Under the pieces are notes generated by a model. The model was not told where the DNA came from and ran no database searches. It worked only from the letters and a program-made list of their open reading frames with translations. Below are positions 21,500 through 31,622 of a DNA stretch of 64,000 nt, piece by piece (the first letter of the stretch is position 1; every line of letters begins with the position of its first letter). The position numbers and the translations under genes were made by a program. Source of the stretch: Cepaea nemoralis (lineage: Eukaryota; Mollusca; Gastropoda; Stylommatophora; Helicidae); NCBI GenBank assembly GCA_014155875.1, contig JACEFZ010022384.1:129501-193500 (forward strand), read 5' to 3'.

Positions 21500-22066
21500 A
21501 GGGCTTCAAATGAAAACCTTAAATGGTTTTTTTTTTGTTTGCTAAATATATTCTGACAAAGTAAAGAACAAATGTATCATTTTTTTATGTAGTCACCACT
21601 GCGTTCAATGCAAGTCCTCCAGCGCAGATAAAGTGCTTGAATTCCCGTAGAAAAAATGCTCTAGGTCGGATGTGTAACCACTCATGCACCACTGCTGTAG
21701 CTCTTCATCTGACTGAAAAGTCTGTCACAGAAGTCATGCCGTTTTGAAACTTCCTACTCCACTCATACACTTGCTGGACTGACAGGCATGCATCACCATA
21801 ATTAACTCCATTCGCCGGTGAGTTTCTATAGGTTTCACTCCTTTACTGATTAAAAAAAAAACATGGTTGGTACATGTCAAAATTGGGGCGGCCATCTTTA
21901 AACTGTCCTTATGATGTCACCATGTTATTCTTCACCATGATGTCACGTGCATATAACTCTTGACATCCTTAACAACAACATTGACAGGTTACAAGACAAT
22001 GGCATGGTTATTGTCATTTCTATCACATTTTTAAAGTTTTCATTTGAAGCCCCCCTTGTATATAAT
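21500..22066 (-). mobile_element. Mariner transposase relic, reversed
   Basis: Paralogue of 6194-6740: ends AGGGCTTCAAATGAAAACCT and AGTTTTCATTTGAAGCCCCC. On the minus strand the helix-turn-helix region is readable with stops and shifts. Shared flanking text includes ATGGCATGGTTATTGTCATT and GGCGGCCATCTTTAAACTGT. Confidence 0.75.
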
Positions 22067-22437
22067 CTTTGATTTAGCCTTCTCTAGGCATTCATTAGTT
22101 ACTGTGGCAGTCCAAGTATGAATAAAAGAATAAAATTAATGGAACTGCAGTAAAGCTGTGGAAATGTATTTTCTGTGCTCCTTTATGTGTGTAAACAATA
22201 TAAAATAGTACACAGCATAGGAAATTGTGGCGACTAGCCTTCACCAGCAAACAAATACACAAAACACAACATATTAATACAGGAGAGACACTACAGTGAA
22301 TGATCAAGATTTTTGCAACATTCATCCTAGAAATCACATTCTTTATGTTCCAATCTTCACAGCTATACATTAGAACAGATTCTATATAACATTTCAATGC
22401 TCTCTTTCTGACATTAAATGATAGTGACATACAAATA

Positions 22438-22591
22438 TAGGGTGTATTTTTAATGATGAGCAGTGGTTGAAAAAATTGCCGGTCCAAGTTTTGTAATGCT
22501 CTGTCAAGTTCATGCAACATAATAGGTAAATATAAAATTTGGACCGGCAATATTTTCAGACACTGCACAGTCATTAAAAATACACCCTGTA
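22438..22591. mobile_element. Mariner-type foldback MITE, copy 4
   Basis: Arms TAGGGTGTATTTTTAATGA and CAGTCATTAAAAATACACCC around GTTCATGCAACATAATAGG. Confidence 0.85.
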
Positions 22592-22639
22592 TCTTCTAAG
22601 TATCTTCTTGGGCAAGCAACCTTTGTTTCTTAGTACATC

Positions 22640-22815
22640 ACTTTAAGTTTAGACCGCTGCCGGTCGCTTTCACTTCCCAAGAGATTTCCTGGTACTCATT
22701 CTAGACTAGGGTTGAGCTGGGAGCCAAGGTCGGTGCTTAAAATCTGCCTCAATATGAATTTTAACTCTGGGCCCTGGGCTTGCAGGCAAGTGTCTAGCCC
22801 CTACACTGCAGTAAG
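22640..22815 (-). mobile_element. SINE family A copy, reversed
   Basis: GACCGCTGCCGGTCGCTTTC, AGATTTCCTGGTACTCATTC, GGGAGCCAAGGTCGGTGC, TGCAGGCAAGTGTCTAGCCC. It ends 65 bases before the exon 9 acceptor. Confidence 0.7.
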
Positions 22816-22879
22816 TATATTAACTCTAATTTTCTTTGTATCCTGAAAGAAGCCACTTTGTATTCAATAATCTCTACAG

Positions 22880-22999
22880 GACAAGAAGCAGGAGGTGCTT
22901 TGATGGGAATGAGTCTGACCTTCTAGAAGACACCACTACCACCACAGACTCGTGCGCTTGTGATGAGGAATCCACTTCAGCATCACCATACAGATCATT
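22880..22999 (+). CDS. Exon 9, acidic/Thr-rich segment
   Basis: Acceptor TCTCTACAG at 22871-22879 and donor ATT|GTAAGC at 22999/23000. 120 nt, phase 2 at both ends. It encodes TRSRRCFDGNESDLLEDTTT and then DSCACDEESTSASPYRS. It is bounded by a SINE 65 bases upstream and followed by intron sequence. Because it is symmetric it could be skipped without changing frame. Confidence 0.8.
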
Positions 23000-23149
23000 G
23001 TAAGCAATCACTGTCTTCATTGCTTACTGCCTGATTTGTTGCTTCCAACTCTGTTAAATCATTCAGCCACCACAGATGCAGGAACCAGTGATATTCAAAA
23101 CAATGTATTTCTTTAGTGAATGTAAACATAGAAGCCACACATAATAAGT

Positions 23150-23405
23150 TCCACAATTTATTGCCTGGCATATTTTGCTCCATCGTGTCAGTTGCATACT
23201 GCAGAGCTATGTATCATATGAAAAGAATAATTTTGTAATACTTTGGCTGAAATACTTAAAATACGTAAGTCACTTATATTTTTTGAATGTGGAATGGGGG
23301 ATAACAAATGCTCCACACTTAAACAGTATCATATGAAATATAACTCTGCAGTATGCACCTGTTGAGATGCATCTAAATATGCCAGACAATAAACCATGCA
23401 ACATT
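23150..23405. mobile_element. Foldback element 2 (~75-80 bp arms)
   Basis: The left arm carries TTATTGCCTGGCATATTTTG and TGCATACTGCAGAGCTATG. The right arm has the inverses CATATGAAATATAACTCTGC-AGTATGCAC and AAATATGCCAGACAATAAA. The loop is about 100 bp. A fragment of the same element is at 2125-2215. Confidence 0.7.
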
Positions 23406-23704
23406 TTGTTTTTGTCTTCTGTGTATAAACCCGTGATGTAGCAAAAGAGTTGAATGCCAAGGCTGTGACACATTTTCTTATCTATATTCTTTGGGCTCGC
23501 AGCATAGCTAGTGCATGTATGAGTGTGTCGTGCATGTGCATGCAATCTGCTACCTAGAGGTTGGTGGCTGGGTAGAGTATAAAATAGTGAAGTTTCCTTT
23601 TGTCAAAGAATTGTGCACAGCCGCATTCAGACTTTGTTATTTTTGAGTTAGAAGAGGGCACCATACCTGAAAGCCACTTCAATCCAATATTTGCCTGTAA
23701 TGTT

Positions 23705-24171
23705 CTCAGTATGACTGATTCAGAAGAGGCAGAGGCAGATCGCAGGAAATGATACTGGATGCTCTAAGATGGTGGCTTGAAGGAATAATATCAATAGAGA
23801 TGATACTGGATGCTCTAAGATGGTGGCATGAAGGAATAATATCAATAGAAATGATACTGGATGCTCTAAGATGGTGGCATGAAGGAATAACAACAATATA
23901 AATGATACTGGATGCTCTAAGATGGTGGCATGAAGGAATAATATCAATAGAGATGATACTGGATGCTCTAAGATGGTGGCATGAAGGAATAATATCAATA
24001 GAGATGATACTGGATGCTCTAAGATGGTGGCATGAAGGAATAATATCAATAGAGATGATACTGGATGCTCTAAGATGGTGGCATGAAGGAATAACATCAA
24101 TAGAAGTGATGCAGAATACCAAGAACTGAGAGTTTTTGAGAAACATGGAATGCCCACATCATTTGGCATAT
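23705..24171 (+). repeat. 51 bp tandem repeat (7 copies) grown inside a retroelement relic
   Basis: Seven head-to-tail copies of a 51 bp unit that reads MILDALRWWHEGIISIE on the + strand. The flanks (GATTCAGAAGAGGCAGAGGC before; GTGATGCAGAATACCAAG and CACATCATTTGGCAT after) match the single-unit relic at 2440-2692. The open frames are a by-product of the 3n unit length. Confidence 0.9.
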
Positions 24172-24728
24172 TACTGTGTTTCCCCGAAAATAAGACCGGT
24201 TCTTATATTCATTTTATCTTTAAAACATGCACTAGGGCTTATTTTCGGGAGGTGTCTTATATATATATTTTTGTTTAGATACAAATATCTACATTTCTTA
24301 ATGTACAAAATTCTACATTTATTCAAATACAGACAGTTCTGGAACATCGTCATAACTCTCCAAATCCTGAATTTCGGCCTGAATTTCTTGCGACTCCATT
24401 TCCTGTAGAACCATTGGTCCCAGTCTCTCATGTCCAGCAATAAAGCTTTCCTTAAATGAGCATTTCTTGTCCATGTTGCCTGCTTGTTGTGCATTGGTAA
24501 CTGTACTTCACACAAGTGACATATTGAATCATGAACCACACCTGTTTATTATCAAGTGCGCACCAGTGGCGTCTTACTCAGACTGGCCATTCGGTAACAA
24601 GTCTTTCATTCTAGCTGACGATTTTAAATAGGTCTTATTTTAGGTGTAGGTCTTGTATTGAAAGCATCCAGAAAAATTGTGCTAGGGTTTATTATCTGGG
24701 TAGGTCTTATTTTCGGGGAAACATGGTA
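24172..24728. mobile_element. Non-autonomous DNA transposon with ~25 bp inverted ends
   Basis: Ends TACTGTGTTTCCCCGAAAA and TTTTCGGGGAAACATGGTA are inverted repeats, and the AAATAAGAC/GTCTTATTT continuation also pairs. It splits the relic of the previous entry: CATTTGGCATA to the left and GCAAGGATGATGATGG to the right match the continuous text at 2660-2690. No transposase frame recognised. Confidence 0.8.
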
Positions 24729-25779
24729 GCAAGGATGATGATGGTTGACTGGTTGTGAATCCTCAGGAAGACTGTTGTTGTAACTGTTAACAGATTCAGT
24801 GCCACACAAAAAGTAGGTTTGGACCAAACACAAATGGATGGCGGAAAATGGGAATAGGGGTGTGTCACAGTTATGACTTATAAGCTGTCAATATGGGAGC
24901 AGACATGTTGTATTATATATCAAAGTAAAGGGGTAGGGAGGGGGTTGCATTGGGAAAACATCAGTATATAAGTCTATGTCAGATACAGGAAGTTAATTAA
25001 CCATCCCATGGCACTTAATCAGTCAAATCTGATACACAGACGGTCATGTCATCTGCGATCTGAAAGGGGCAGACATCTGATGGGGTGAGGCTGGCATGAA
25101 CAGTTTTCTCCTGACCCAGTATCAATGTACTGTCTCCAGATGGTGTGTGTGGCAGAGCTCTCCTTCTTCTCTCCAAGCTCAGATATCAGCGGGATTGTAC
25201 GAGACTGGCCCTGGAACTTCCCATGTGCCGAGAGAGATATTAGTATGTAACTAGGTCATGATTCAGCCCAGCACATATGAACCGACTGATGAGATTAACC
25301 TGGGTTGGTCATGTCTCCTCTGCAAGTTTCATGGACTTACAACTCTAAAGGAGTGGTTACCAACCTTTGGGTCATGACCCCCAAAGGAGTTACAAATTGT
25401 TTCTTCTGGAGGGTCATCATCACCATCAAGCAATGGCTTGTCTTGTGCAGAAATATGCCACTGTATTAGTTTTTCAAAATGTATCTTTGTCATAAATCAG
25501 AAGCCCTGCCAGTGCTACTGTCATGTGTAAATTATCTATCGCAACTTGAATCCGTCTGTGTTGTAGTCTTCCTCTTCTTTGCTTAGCCAGTACACCTTCC
25601 TACATAATTATCTTTTTCGGACATTTTATTATTTTTTTTATTTTTAACGTCCGAAAATATTTTGTTTCCTTCAATTTTATTTGCTTTAATAATCAGTTTC
25701 CTGTGAAACTGAGTTCTTGTTTGATGATCTGTTTTTTTCGGGGGGTATTTTTTAATACTTGTCTGTAATACTGTAATCA

Positions 25780-26010
25780 GCGCAGTGTCTTAGAGGATAG
25801 TCAGATGCGCAATTTCATAATTCCCAAGTCTAGGGCTCGAAATCAGCCGAGTTTGATTCGGAAGCAAACTGCTTTGCATTGATTCCAGTGGTATGAGGAA
25901 TCAGCCGTTCAGAAAGCACTGGCAAACTACTGAGCTAATAATTGCCTAGTAAATCACAAACTGCTAATAAATACTGATGTTGGCTGCAATGTTCTGTATA
26001 GGACATGCAA
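25780..26010 (+). mobile_element. Diverged SINE family B-like copy
   Basis: GTCTAGGGCTCGAAATCAGC (B-box-like), TTGATTCCAGTGGTATGAGG, GCACTGGCAAACTACTGAGC and AAATCACAAACTGCTAATAA follow family B order with many changes. Confidence 0.5.
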
Positions 26011-26214
26011 ATAACTAGCATTTGTATGGAGGGTCACATGTAGTTATATGTAGTTGCAGTTATTGTTGTAGGAAATAACAAAATGATGCTTTCAACACTT
26101 ATTTCAATACGACTACACTCCAATATTATACTAGTGGTTGCGCTTGTGCCACTGATGGTTGGTTAATGAAAGCAAGTGACAAAAGGCTCCCTGTGGGCAG
26201 ATATGTGCAGGGTG

Positions 26215-26365
26215 CATTTTTAATAACTGTGGGGTTTTTGAAAATACTGCCGCTCCAAGTTTTGTATTTACCTTTTATGTTGCATGAACTCCACAGAGGG
26301 TGAATACAAAACTTGGACCGGCAATATTTTCAAAAACCCCACAGTCATTAAAAATACACCTTGTA
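26215..26365. mobile_element. Mariner-type foldback MITE, copy 5
   Basis: Arms TGCAGGGTGCATTTTTAATA and CAGTCATTAAAAATACACC, with GTTTTTGAAAATACTGCCGC and its inverse. Nested in the 24777-26645 foldback. Confidence 0.85.
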
Positions 26366-27034
26366 TCTTTAAATAATTACTGATTAAGTGCAATGGAATG
26401 ATTAATTGTCTTAAGTGACTTTCTGTATCTGCCATGGACTCATGGACTTACATACAGTAGTTTTCCCTATATAATCCCTCTTTAATTTGTTATCTAATAT
26501 ACCATGTCTGCTTCCATACTAACAACTTTTAAGTCATAATGTGAAATACCCCTACTTCCTATTTTCCGCCATCCATTTTTGTTTGGTCCAAACCTACTTT
26601 TGTGCGGCACTAAATCTGTGAAAACTCCACCTATATCTTACGGGGCCCATGCAAGCAAAGAATAACAACATTGTAAACTACCATGTATGCCATAAGAGGC
26701 AGCTAATGAAGGCTGGTGTGAGATTGGCCAACTCCTTCTGTAGAAAACTTGAGCTGCCAAATCCAACCAATGATGAACACGCCTACAATGAGTGTTGCTA
26801 AGTAGCTAACTTAGCAACACAACTTAGCAACAAGCCTACAATGAGTGTTGCTAAGTAGTTTGAGGGCCTGTGCTGTATTGGGAGATGAAAGGCAGAAGAA
26901 GAAGCGGCAGGAGGAAGAGGAGGAAGAAGAAGAAAAAAGAAGGAGGTGGAGAAGTAAAAAGAGGCTGCTAAATATAGAATTGTAAGTCATTTTTAAAAAA
27001 CTGTCATTTACTGCCAATATATTACCTTGCAGTG

Positions 27035-27067
27035 TATGGCGGAAGGGGGTTGGGGGGGGGGGGGGGT
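27035..27067. repeat. Poly-G tract
   Basis: About 20 G with one or two T. Together with the C runs at 6685-6704, 54885-54901 and 55178-55194 these are hard for sequencing and may vary in true length. Confidence 0.85.
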
Positions 27068-27109
27068 GGTCCTTTAGCCTGAGGAATTCAGGCCGCCTGG
27101 TTAGTGCAG

Positions 27110-27245
27110 TTACCCAAACTGTGCAGGTTAGAGGTTTCTTTTTGCCCCCGACAAAAAAAAAAACTCCACACCTTACCGAGGATTCGAACCTGGGTCTCCC
27201 GAAGGAGATTCTGGTATTCTAGCCACTTGGCCAGCCGCTCCCAAG
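27110..27245 (-). mobile_element. tRNA-derived SINE head, reversed
   Basis: Minus strand: GGGAGCGGCTGGCCAAGTGG (A box) and CCAGGTTCGAATCCTCGG (B box) with a paired arm CTCCTTCGGGAG between them, as in a class II (Ser/Leu-type) tRNA. The 3' side does not pair with GGGAGCG, so it is not a functional tRNA. Confidence 0.65.
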
Positions 27246-27369
27246 TAAGTAAGTAAATAATTAAAGGTCCCTTTTACATTTTAGGCACATTACCTATATT
27301 TGTGATATACCTATACTATACACCTGGTAAGGAAAGCAATTGTGGTTACCTATACTTTTTCCTGTGTGA

Positions 27370-27485
27370 ATGTATCATGCACTATTGATGAACGAAAGAT
27401 GATTGGAAGGGCTGAATGTAAGACAGGCCTGTGTACCCAATTTGTTACCCTTTGAAAATAAATTTTGTTCATTCGTTCGCTCGTT
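27370..27485 (+). mobile_element. LINE family D 3' end, (TTCG)n tail
   Basis: GGCTGAATGTAAGACAGGCC, CCCTTTGAAAATAAATTTTG, then TTCATTCGTTCGCTCGTTCG. Reverse copies at 47690-47835 and 58434-58550. It contains an AATAAA-like signal before the tail, as LINE 3' ends often do. Confidence 0.75.
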
Positions 27486-27499
27486 CGTTATTTGAATAG

Positions 27500-27712
27500 A
27501 CCAGTCAGGCACTCGGTAGGAGATGTTAGTATCAGGCCGTCTGCTTTTGCTTCCTAAGACATTTCTTGGTACCCATTTTAGGATGGGTCAACCTGGGAGA
27601 GCTGGTCAATTTGTTTAAATTTGAATCCACACTGATGTGGGTTGAACCATTGACCACCAGGTCCCAAGATGAGTGTCTAGCCACCATGCTAACCTAGCTC
27701 CCAAGTAAAGAA
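27500..27712 (-). mobile_element. SINE family A copy, reversed
   Basis: CAGGCCGTCTGCTTTTGCTT, CATTTCTTGGTACCCATTTT, GTCAACCTGGGAGAGCTGG, GATGAGTGTCTAGCCACCAT. It ends about 45 bases before the exon 10 acceptor. Confidence 0.75.
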
Positions 27713-27755
27713 CCATGAATGAGTGGAATTCTTGTTGATTTGTCTTTGTGGAGAG

Positions 27756-27926
27756 CAGCAGTGGCCGACAACGACAGGCTTCAAGGACGCATCATATGGA
27801 TGATACTGAAGGTGACATCGATCAAGAAAGTGACTTTGAAGACGAACTGGAGCTAAAAGATATACCAGGGCAGTTCATTGACAAGGACATTGATCGTCCT
27901 GCTGAGCAGAGCCTGAGATGGGACAG
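27756..27926 (+). CDS. Exon 10, acidic segment
   Basis: Acceptor TTTGTGGAGAG at 27745-27755 and donor GACAG|GTAAAT at 27926/27927. 171 nt, phase 2 at both ends. It encodes SSGRQRQASRTHHMD, then a strongly acidic stretch (about 27796-27860) and ends EQSLRWD plus a split Arg codon. The acceptor's pyrimidine tract is short; nearby AGs at 27753 and 27758 break the frame. About 130 bases downstream of the donor begins a GTAG-type array rich in donor-like motifs. Confidence 0.75.
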
Positions 27927-28054
27927 GTAAATATTGGAGAAGTGTGTTGGCATACATAATAAGCTGATTGGTCAGCTGTTTTACTTTAGTTGCATGCTCA
28001 CTTTTTTGTTAATTTTGAAGAAACAGTTGGCATCTCTAACCAGCCTAGATTTTA

Positions 28055-28660
28055 GTAAGTGGATAGGTAGGTAGGTAAGTAGGTAGGTAGATTAGTATTT
28101 AGGTAGGTAGATAGGTATGTAGGTAGGTAAGTAGGTAGGTAGGCAGGCAGGTAGGTAAATAAGTAGGTATGTAAGTAGTTAGGTAGTTAAGCGAGTAAGT
28201 AAGTAGGTAATTAGTAAGCAAGTATGTAGGTAAGTAGGTAGGTAGGTAAATAAGTAGGTAACTATGTAAATAGGTAAGTATGTAGGTAAGTAAATAGGTA
28301 GGTAGGTGAGTAGGTAGGTAGACAAGTATGTAGGTAGGTGGGTAAGTAGGTAGGTAGGTAAGTAGGTAGGTAAGTAGGTATGCAGTTAAGTAGGTAGATG
28401 TGTAGATAGGTAGGTAAGTAGGCAGGTAGGTAGGTAGGTAGACAGGCAGGTAGGTAGGCAGGCAGGTAGGTAGGTAAGTAGGCATGCAGGCAGGTAGGCA
28501 AACAGGTAGGTAAGTAGGCATGCAGACAGGCAGGTAGATAGGAAAGTAGGCAGACAGTCAGGTAGGTAGATAGGAAAGTAGGCAGGCAGATAGGTAGGCA
28601 GGCAGATAGGTAGGCAGGCAGATAGGTAGGCAGGCAGATAGGTAGGTAGGAAAGCATGCC
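28055..28660. repeat. (GTAG)n-type tetranucleotide array
   Basis: About 600 bp of GTAGGTAG with interspersed GTAAGTAG, GCAGGCAG and GATAGGTA blocks. Reverse frames rich in Tyr-Leu-Pro-Thr are artefacts. It contains many GGTAAGTA motifs and starts about 130 bases after the exon 10 donor. Confidence 0.95.
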
Positions 28661-28689
28661 TTAATATGTACTGGACATATGGTGCTAGC

Positions 28690-31255
28690 CAGATATTGGT
28701 ATAAACCAACTGGCACTTAATGGGTGATGTGGTCAATATCATGTCAACTGGCACTTAATGGGTGATGTGGTCAAAATATCATGTCAACTGGCACTTGAGG
28801 GGTGATGTGGTCAATATCATGTCAACTGGCACTTAATGGGTGATGTGGTCAAAATATCATGTCAACTGGCACTTGAGGGGTGATGTGGTCAAAATATCAT
28901 GTCAACTGGCACTTGAGGGGTGATGTGGTCAAAATATCATGTCAACTGGCACTTGAGGGGTGATGTGATCAAAATATTATGTCAACTGGCACTTGAGGAG
29001 TGATGTGATCAAAATATCAGGTCAACTGGCACTTGAGGGGTGATGTGGTCAATATAATGTCAACTGGCACTTGAGGGGTGATGCGGTCAATATCATGTCA
29101 ACTGGCACTTAACGGGTGATGTGGTCAATATCATGTCAACTGGCACTTGAGGGGTGATGTGATCAATAGCATGTCAACTGGCACTTGAGGGGTGATGTGG
29201 TCAATATCATGTCAACTGGCACTTGAGGGGTGATGTGGTCAATATGTCAACTGGCACTTGAGGGGTGATGTGATCAATATCATGTCAACTGGCACTTGAG
29301 GGGTGATGCGGTCAATATGTCAACTGGCACTTGAGGGGTGATGTGATCAATATCATGTCAACTGGCACTTGAGGGGTGATGTGGTCAATATGTCAACTGG
29401 CACTTGAGGGGTGATGTGATCAATATCATGTCAACTGGCACTTGAGGGGTGATGTGGTCAATATCATGTCAACTGGCACTTGAGGGGTGATGTGGTCAAT
29501 ATCATGTCAACTGGCACTTGAGGGGTGATGTGGTCAAAATATGTCAACTGGCACTTAACGGGTGATGTGGTCAAAATATCATGTCAACTGGCACTTAAGG
29601 GGTGATGTGGTCAATATGTCAACTGGCACTTGAGGGGTGATGCGGTCAATATGTCAACTGGCACTTGAGGGGTGATGTGGTCAATATGTCAACTGGCACT
29701 TGAGGGGTGATGTGGTCAATATCATGTCAACTGGCACTTGAGGGGTGATGTGGTCAATATCATGTCAACTGGCACTTGAGGGGTGATGTGGTCAAAATAT
29801 GTCAACTGGTACTTAAGGGGTGATGCGGTCAATATGTCAACTGGCACTTAAGGGGTGATGTGGTCAATATGTCAACTGGCACTTGAGGGGTGATGTGGTC
29901 AATATGTCAACTGGCACTTGAGGGGTGATGTGGTCAAAATATCATGTCAACTGGCACTTGAGGGGTGATGTGGTCAAAATATCATGTCAACTGGCACTTG
30001 AGGGGTGATGTGGTCAATATGTCAACTGGCACTTGAGGGGTGATGTGGTCAATATCATGTCAACTGGCACTTGAGGGGTGATGTGGTCAATATCATGTCA
30101 ACTGGCACTTGAGGGGTGATGTGGTCAATATGTCAACTGGCACTTAATGGGTGATGTGGTCAATATCATGTTAACTGGCACTTGAGGGGTGATGTGGTCA
30201 AAATATCATGTCAACTGGCACTTGAGGGGTGATGTGATCAAAATATTATGTCAACTGGCACTTGAGGAGTGATGTGATCAAAATATCATGTCAACTGGCA
30301 CTTGAGGGGTGATGTGGTCAATATAATGTCAACTGGCACTTGAGGGGTGATGCGGTCAATATCATGTCAACTGGCACTTAACGGGTGATGTGGTCAATAT
30401 GTCAACTGGCACTTGAGGGGTGATGTGGTCAATATGTCAACTGGCACTTGAGGGGTGATGTGGTCAATATCATGTCAACTGGCACTTGAGGGGTGATGCG
30501 GTCAATATGTCAACTGGCACTTGAGGGGTGATGTGGTCAATATCATGTCAACTGGCACTTAACGGGTGATGTGGTCAATATCATGTCAACTGGCACTTGA
30601 GGGGTGATGTGGTCAATATCATGTCAACTGGCACTTGAGGGGTGATGTGGTCAAAATATGTCAACTGGCACTTAACAGGTGATGTGGTCAAAATATGTCA
30701 ACTGGCACTTGAGGGGTGATGTGGTCAATATCATGTCAACTGGCACTTGAGGGGTGATGTGGTCAATATCATGTCAACTGGCACTTGAGGGGTGATGTGG
30801 TCAAAATATGTCAACTGGCACTTAAGGGGTGATGCGGTCAATATGTCAACTGGCACTTAAGGGGTGATGTGGTCAATATGTCAACTGGCACTTGAGGGGT
30901 GATGTGGTCAAAATATCATGTCAACTGGCACTTGAGGGGTGATGTGGTCAAAATATCATGTCAACTGGCACTTGAGGGGTGATGTGGTCAATATCATGTC
31001 AACTGGCAGGTGATGTGGTCAAAATATCATGTCAACTGGCACTTGAGGGGTGATGCGGTCAATATCATGTCAAATGGCACTTGACAGGATGTGGTCAATA
31101 TCATGTTGACCGCTGTCACTACCCAAGGCATTTCCTGGCACACATATTAGCCTGGGTGAACCACAGAGCCCAATTCAACTTTTTAAAATCTGCTTCAGTG
31201 CAGATTCGAACCCATGACCGCCGAGCTGACTGGTAAGTCTAGGTTATTACTGAGA
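28690..31255 (-). repeat. 35/38/40 bp satellite expanded inside a SINE family A copy (about 62 units)
   Basis: Unit CATGTCAACTGGCACTTGAG + GGGTGATGTGGTCAATAT, in three length forms (with ATATC, AAATATC or ATATG joints). The left flank (GTGCTAGCCAGATATTGG) and right flank (GACCGCTGTCACTACCCAAG, CATTTCCTGGCACACATATT, CAGATTCGAACCCATGACC) are the two ends of one reversed family A SINE. Confidence 0.9.
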
Positions 31256-31359
31256 CATGATGAGAGTAATGGTGGCCACCAACATCTGGCAATGCCTGGT
31301 TGATCTTCTGTACCAGTCACTGGTCTCCTCTACCATGGAATACTCCCTGTCTGTACGTA

Positions 31360-31622
31360 TCAGTTTCAGGTGCCCTATAGACACGCCATGTCTGAATGTA
31401 TCAGTTTCAGGTGCCCTATAGACACGCCATGTCTGTACGTATCAGTATCAGGTGCACTATAGACACGCCATGTCTGTACGTATCAGGTTCAGGTGCCCTA
31501 TAGACACGCCATGTCTGTACATATCAGTATCAGGTGCACTATAGACACGCCATGTCTGTACATATCAGGTTCAGGTGCCCTGTAGACACACCATGTCTAT
31601 ACGTATCAGGTTCAGGTGCCCT
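31360..31622. repeat. 41 bp tandem repeat, about 6 copies
   Basis: Unit with TATAGACACGCCATGTCTGT and ACGTATCAGTATCAGGTGC; period 41 bp between 31380 and 31421 and so on. Its last copy runs into the 36 bp array. Confidence 0.9.

Larger units (their letters stand above)
24777..26645. mobile_element. Large foldback element with ~250 bp diverged arms
   Basis: Left end CAGATTCAGTGCCACACAAA ... TTTGGACCAAACACAAATGG; right end CCATTTTTGTTTGGTCCAAA ... GTGCGGCACTAAATCTGTG. Pairing continues inwards (GTCACAGTTATGACTTATAA / TTTTAAGTCATAATGTGAAA; CTGTCAATATGGGAGCAGAC / TGTCTGCTTCCATACTAAC). Inside lie a hAT-like end (25350-25420), a family B SINE and a MITE. Confidence 0.7.

Noticed and set aside
25350..25430. 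Complete hAT element
   Set aside because: One end (AGTGGTTACCAACCTTTGGG) is recognisable, but I could not find the matching inverted end or a target duplication.
27140..27240. Functional tRNA-Ser/Leu gene on the minus strand
   Set aside because: A and B boxes are good, but the 5' GGGAGCG has no pairing 3' acceptor strand.
28055..28660. Tyr-Leu-Pro-Thr repeat proteins on the minus strand
   Set aside because: Translation of a GTAG tetranucleotide repeat.
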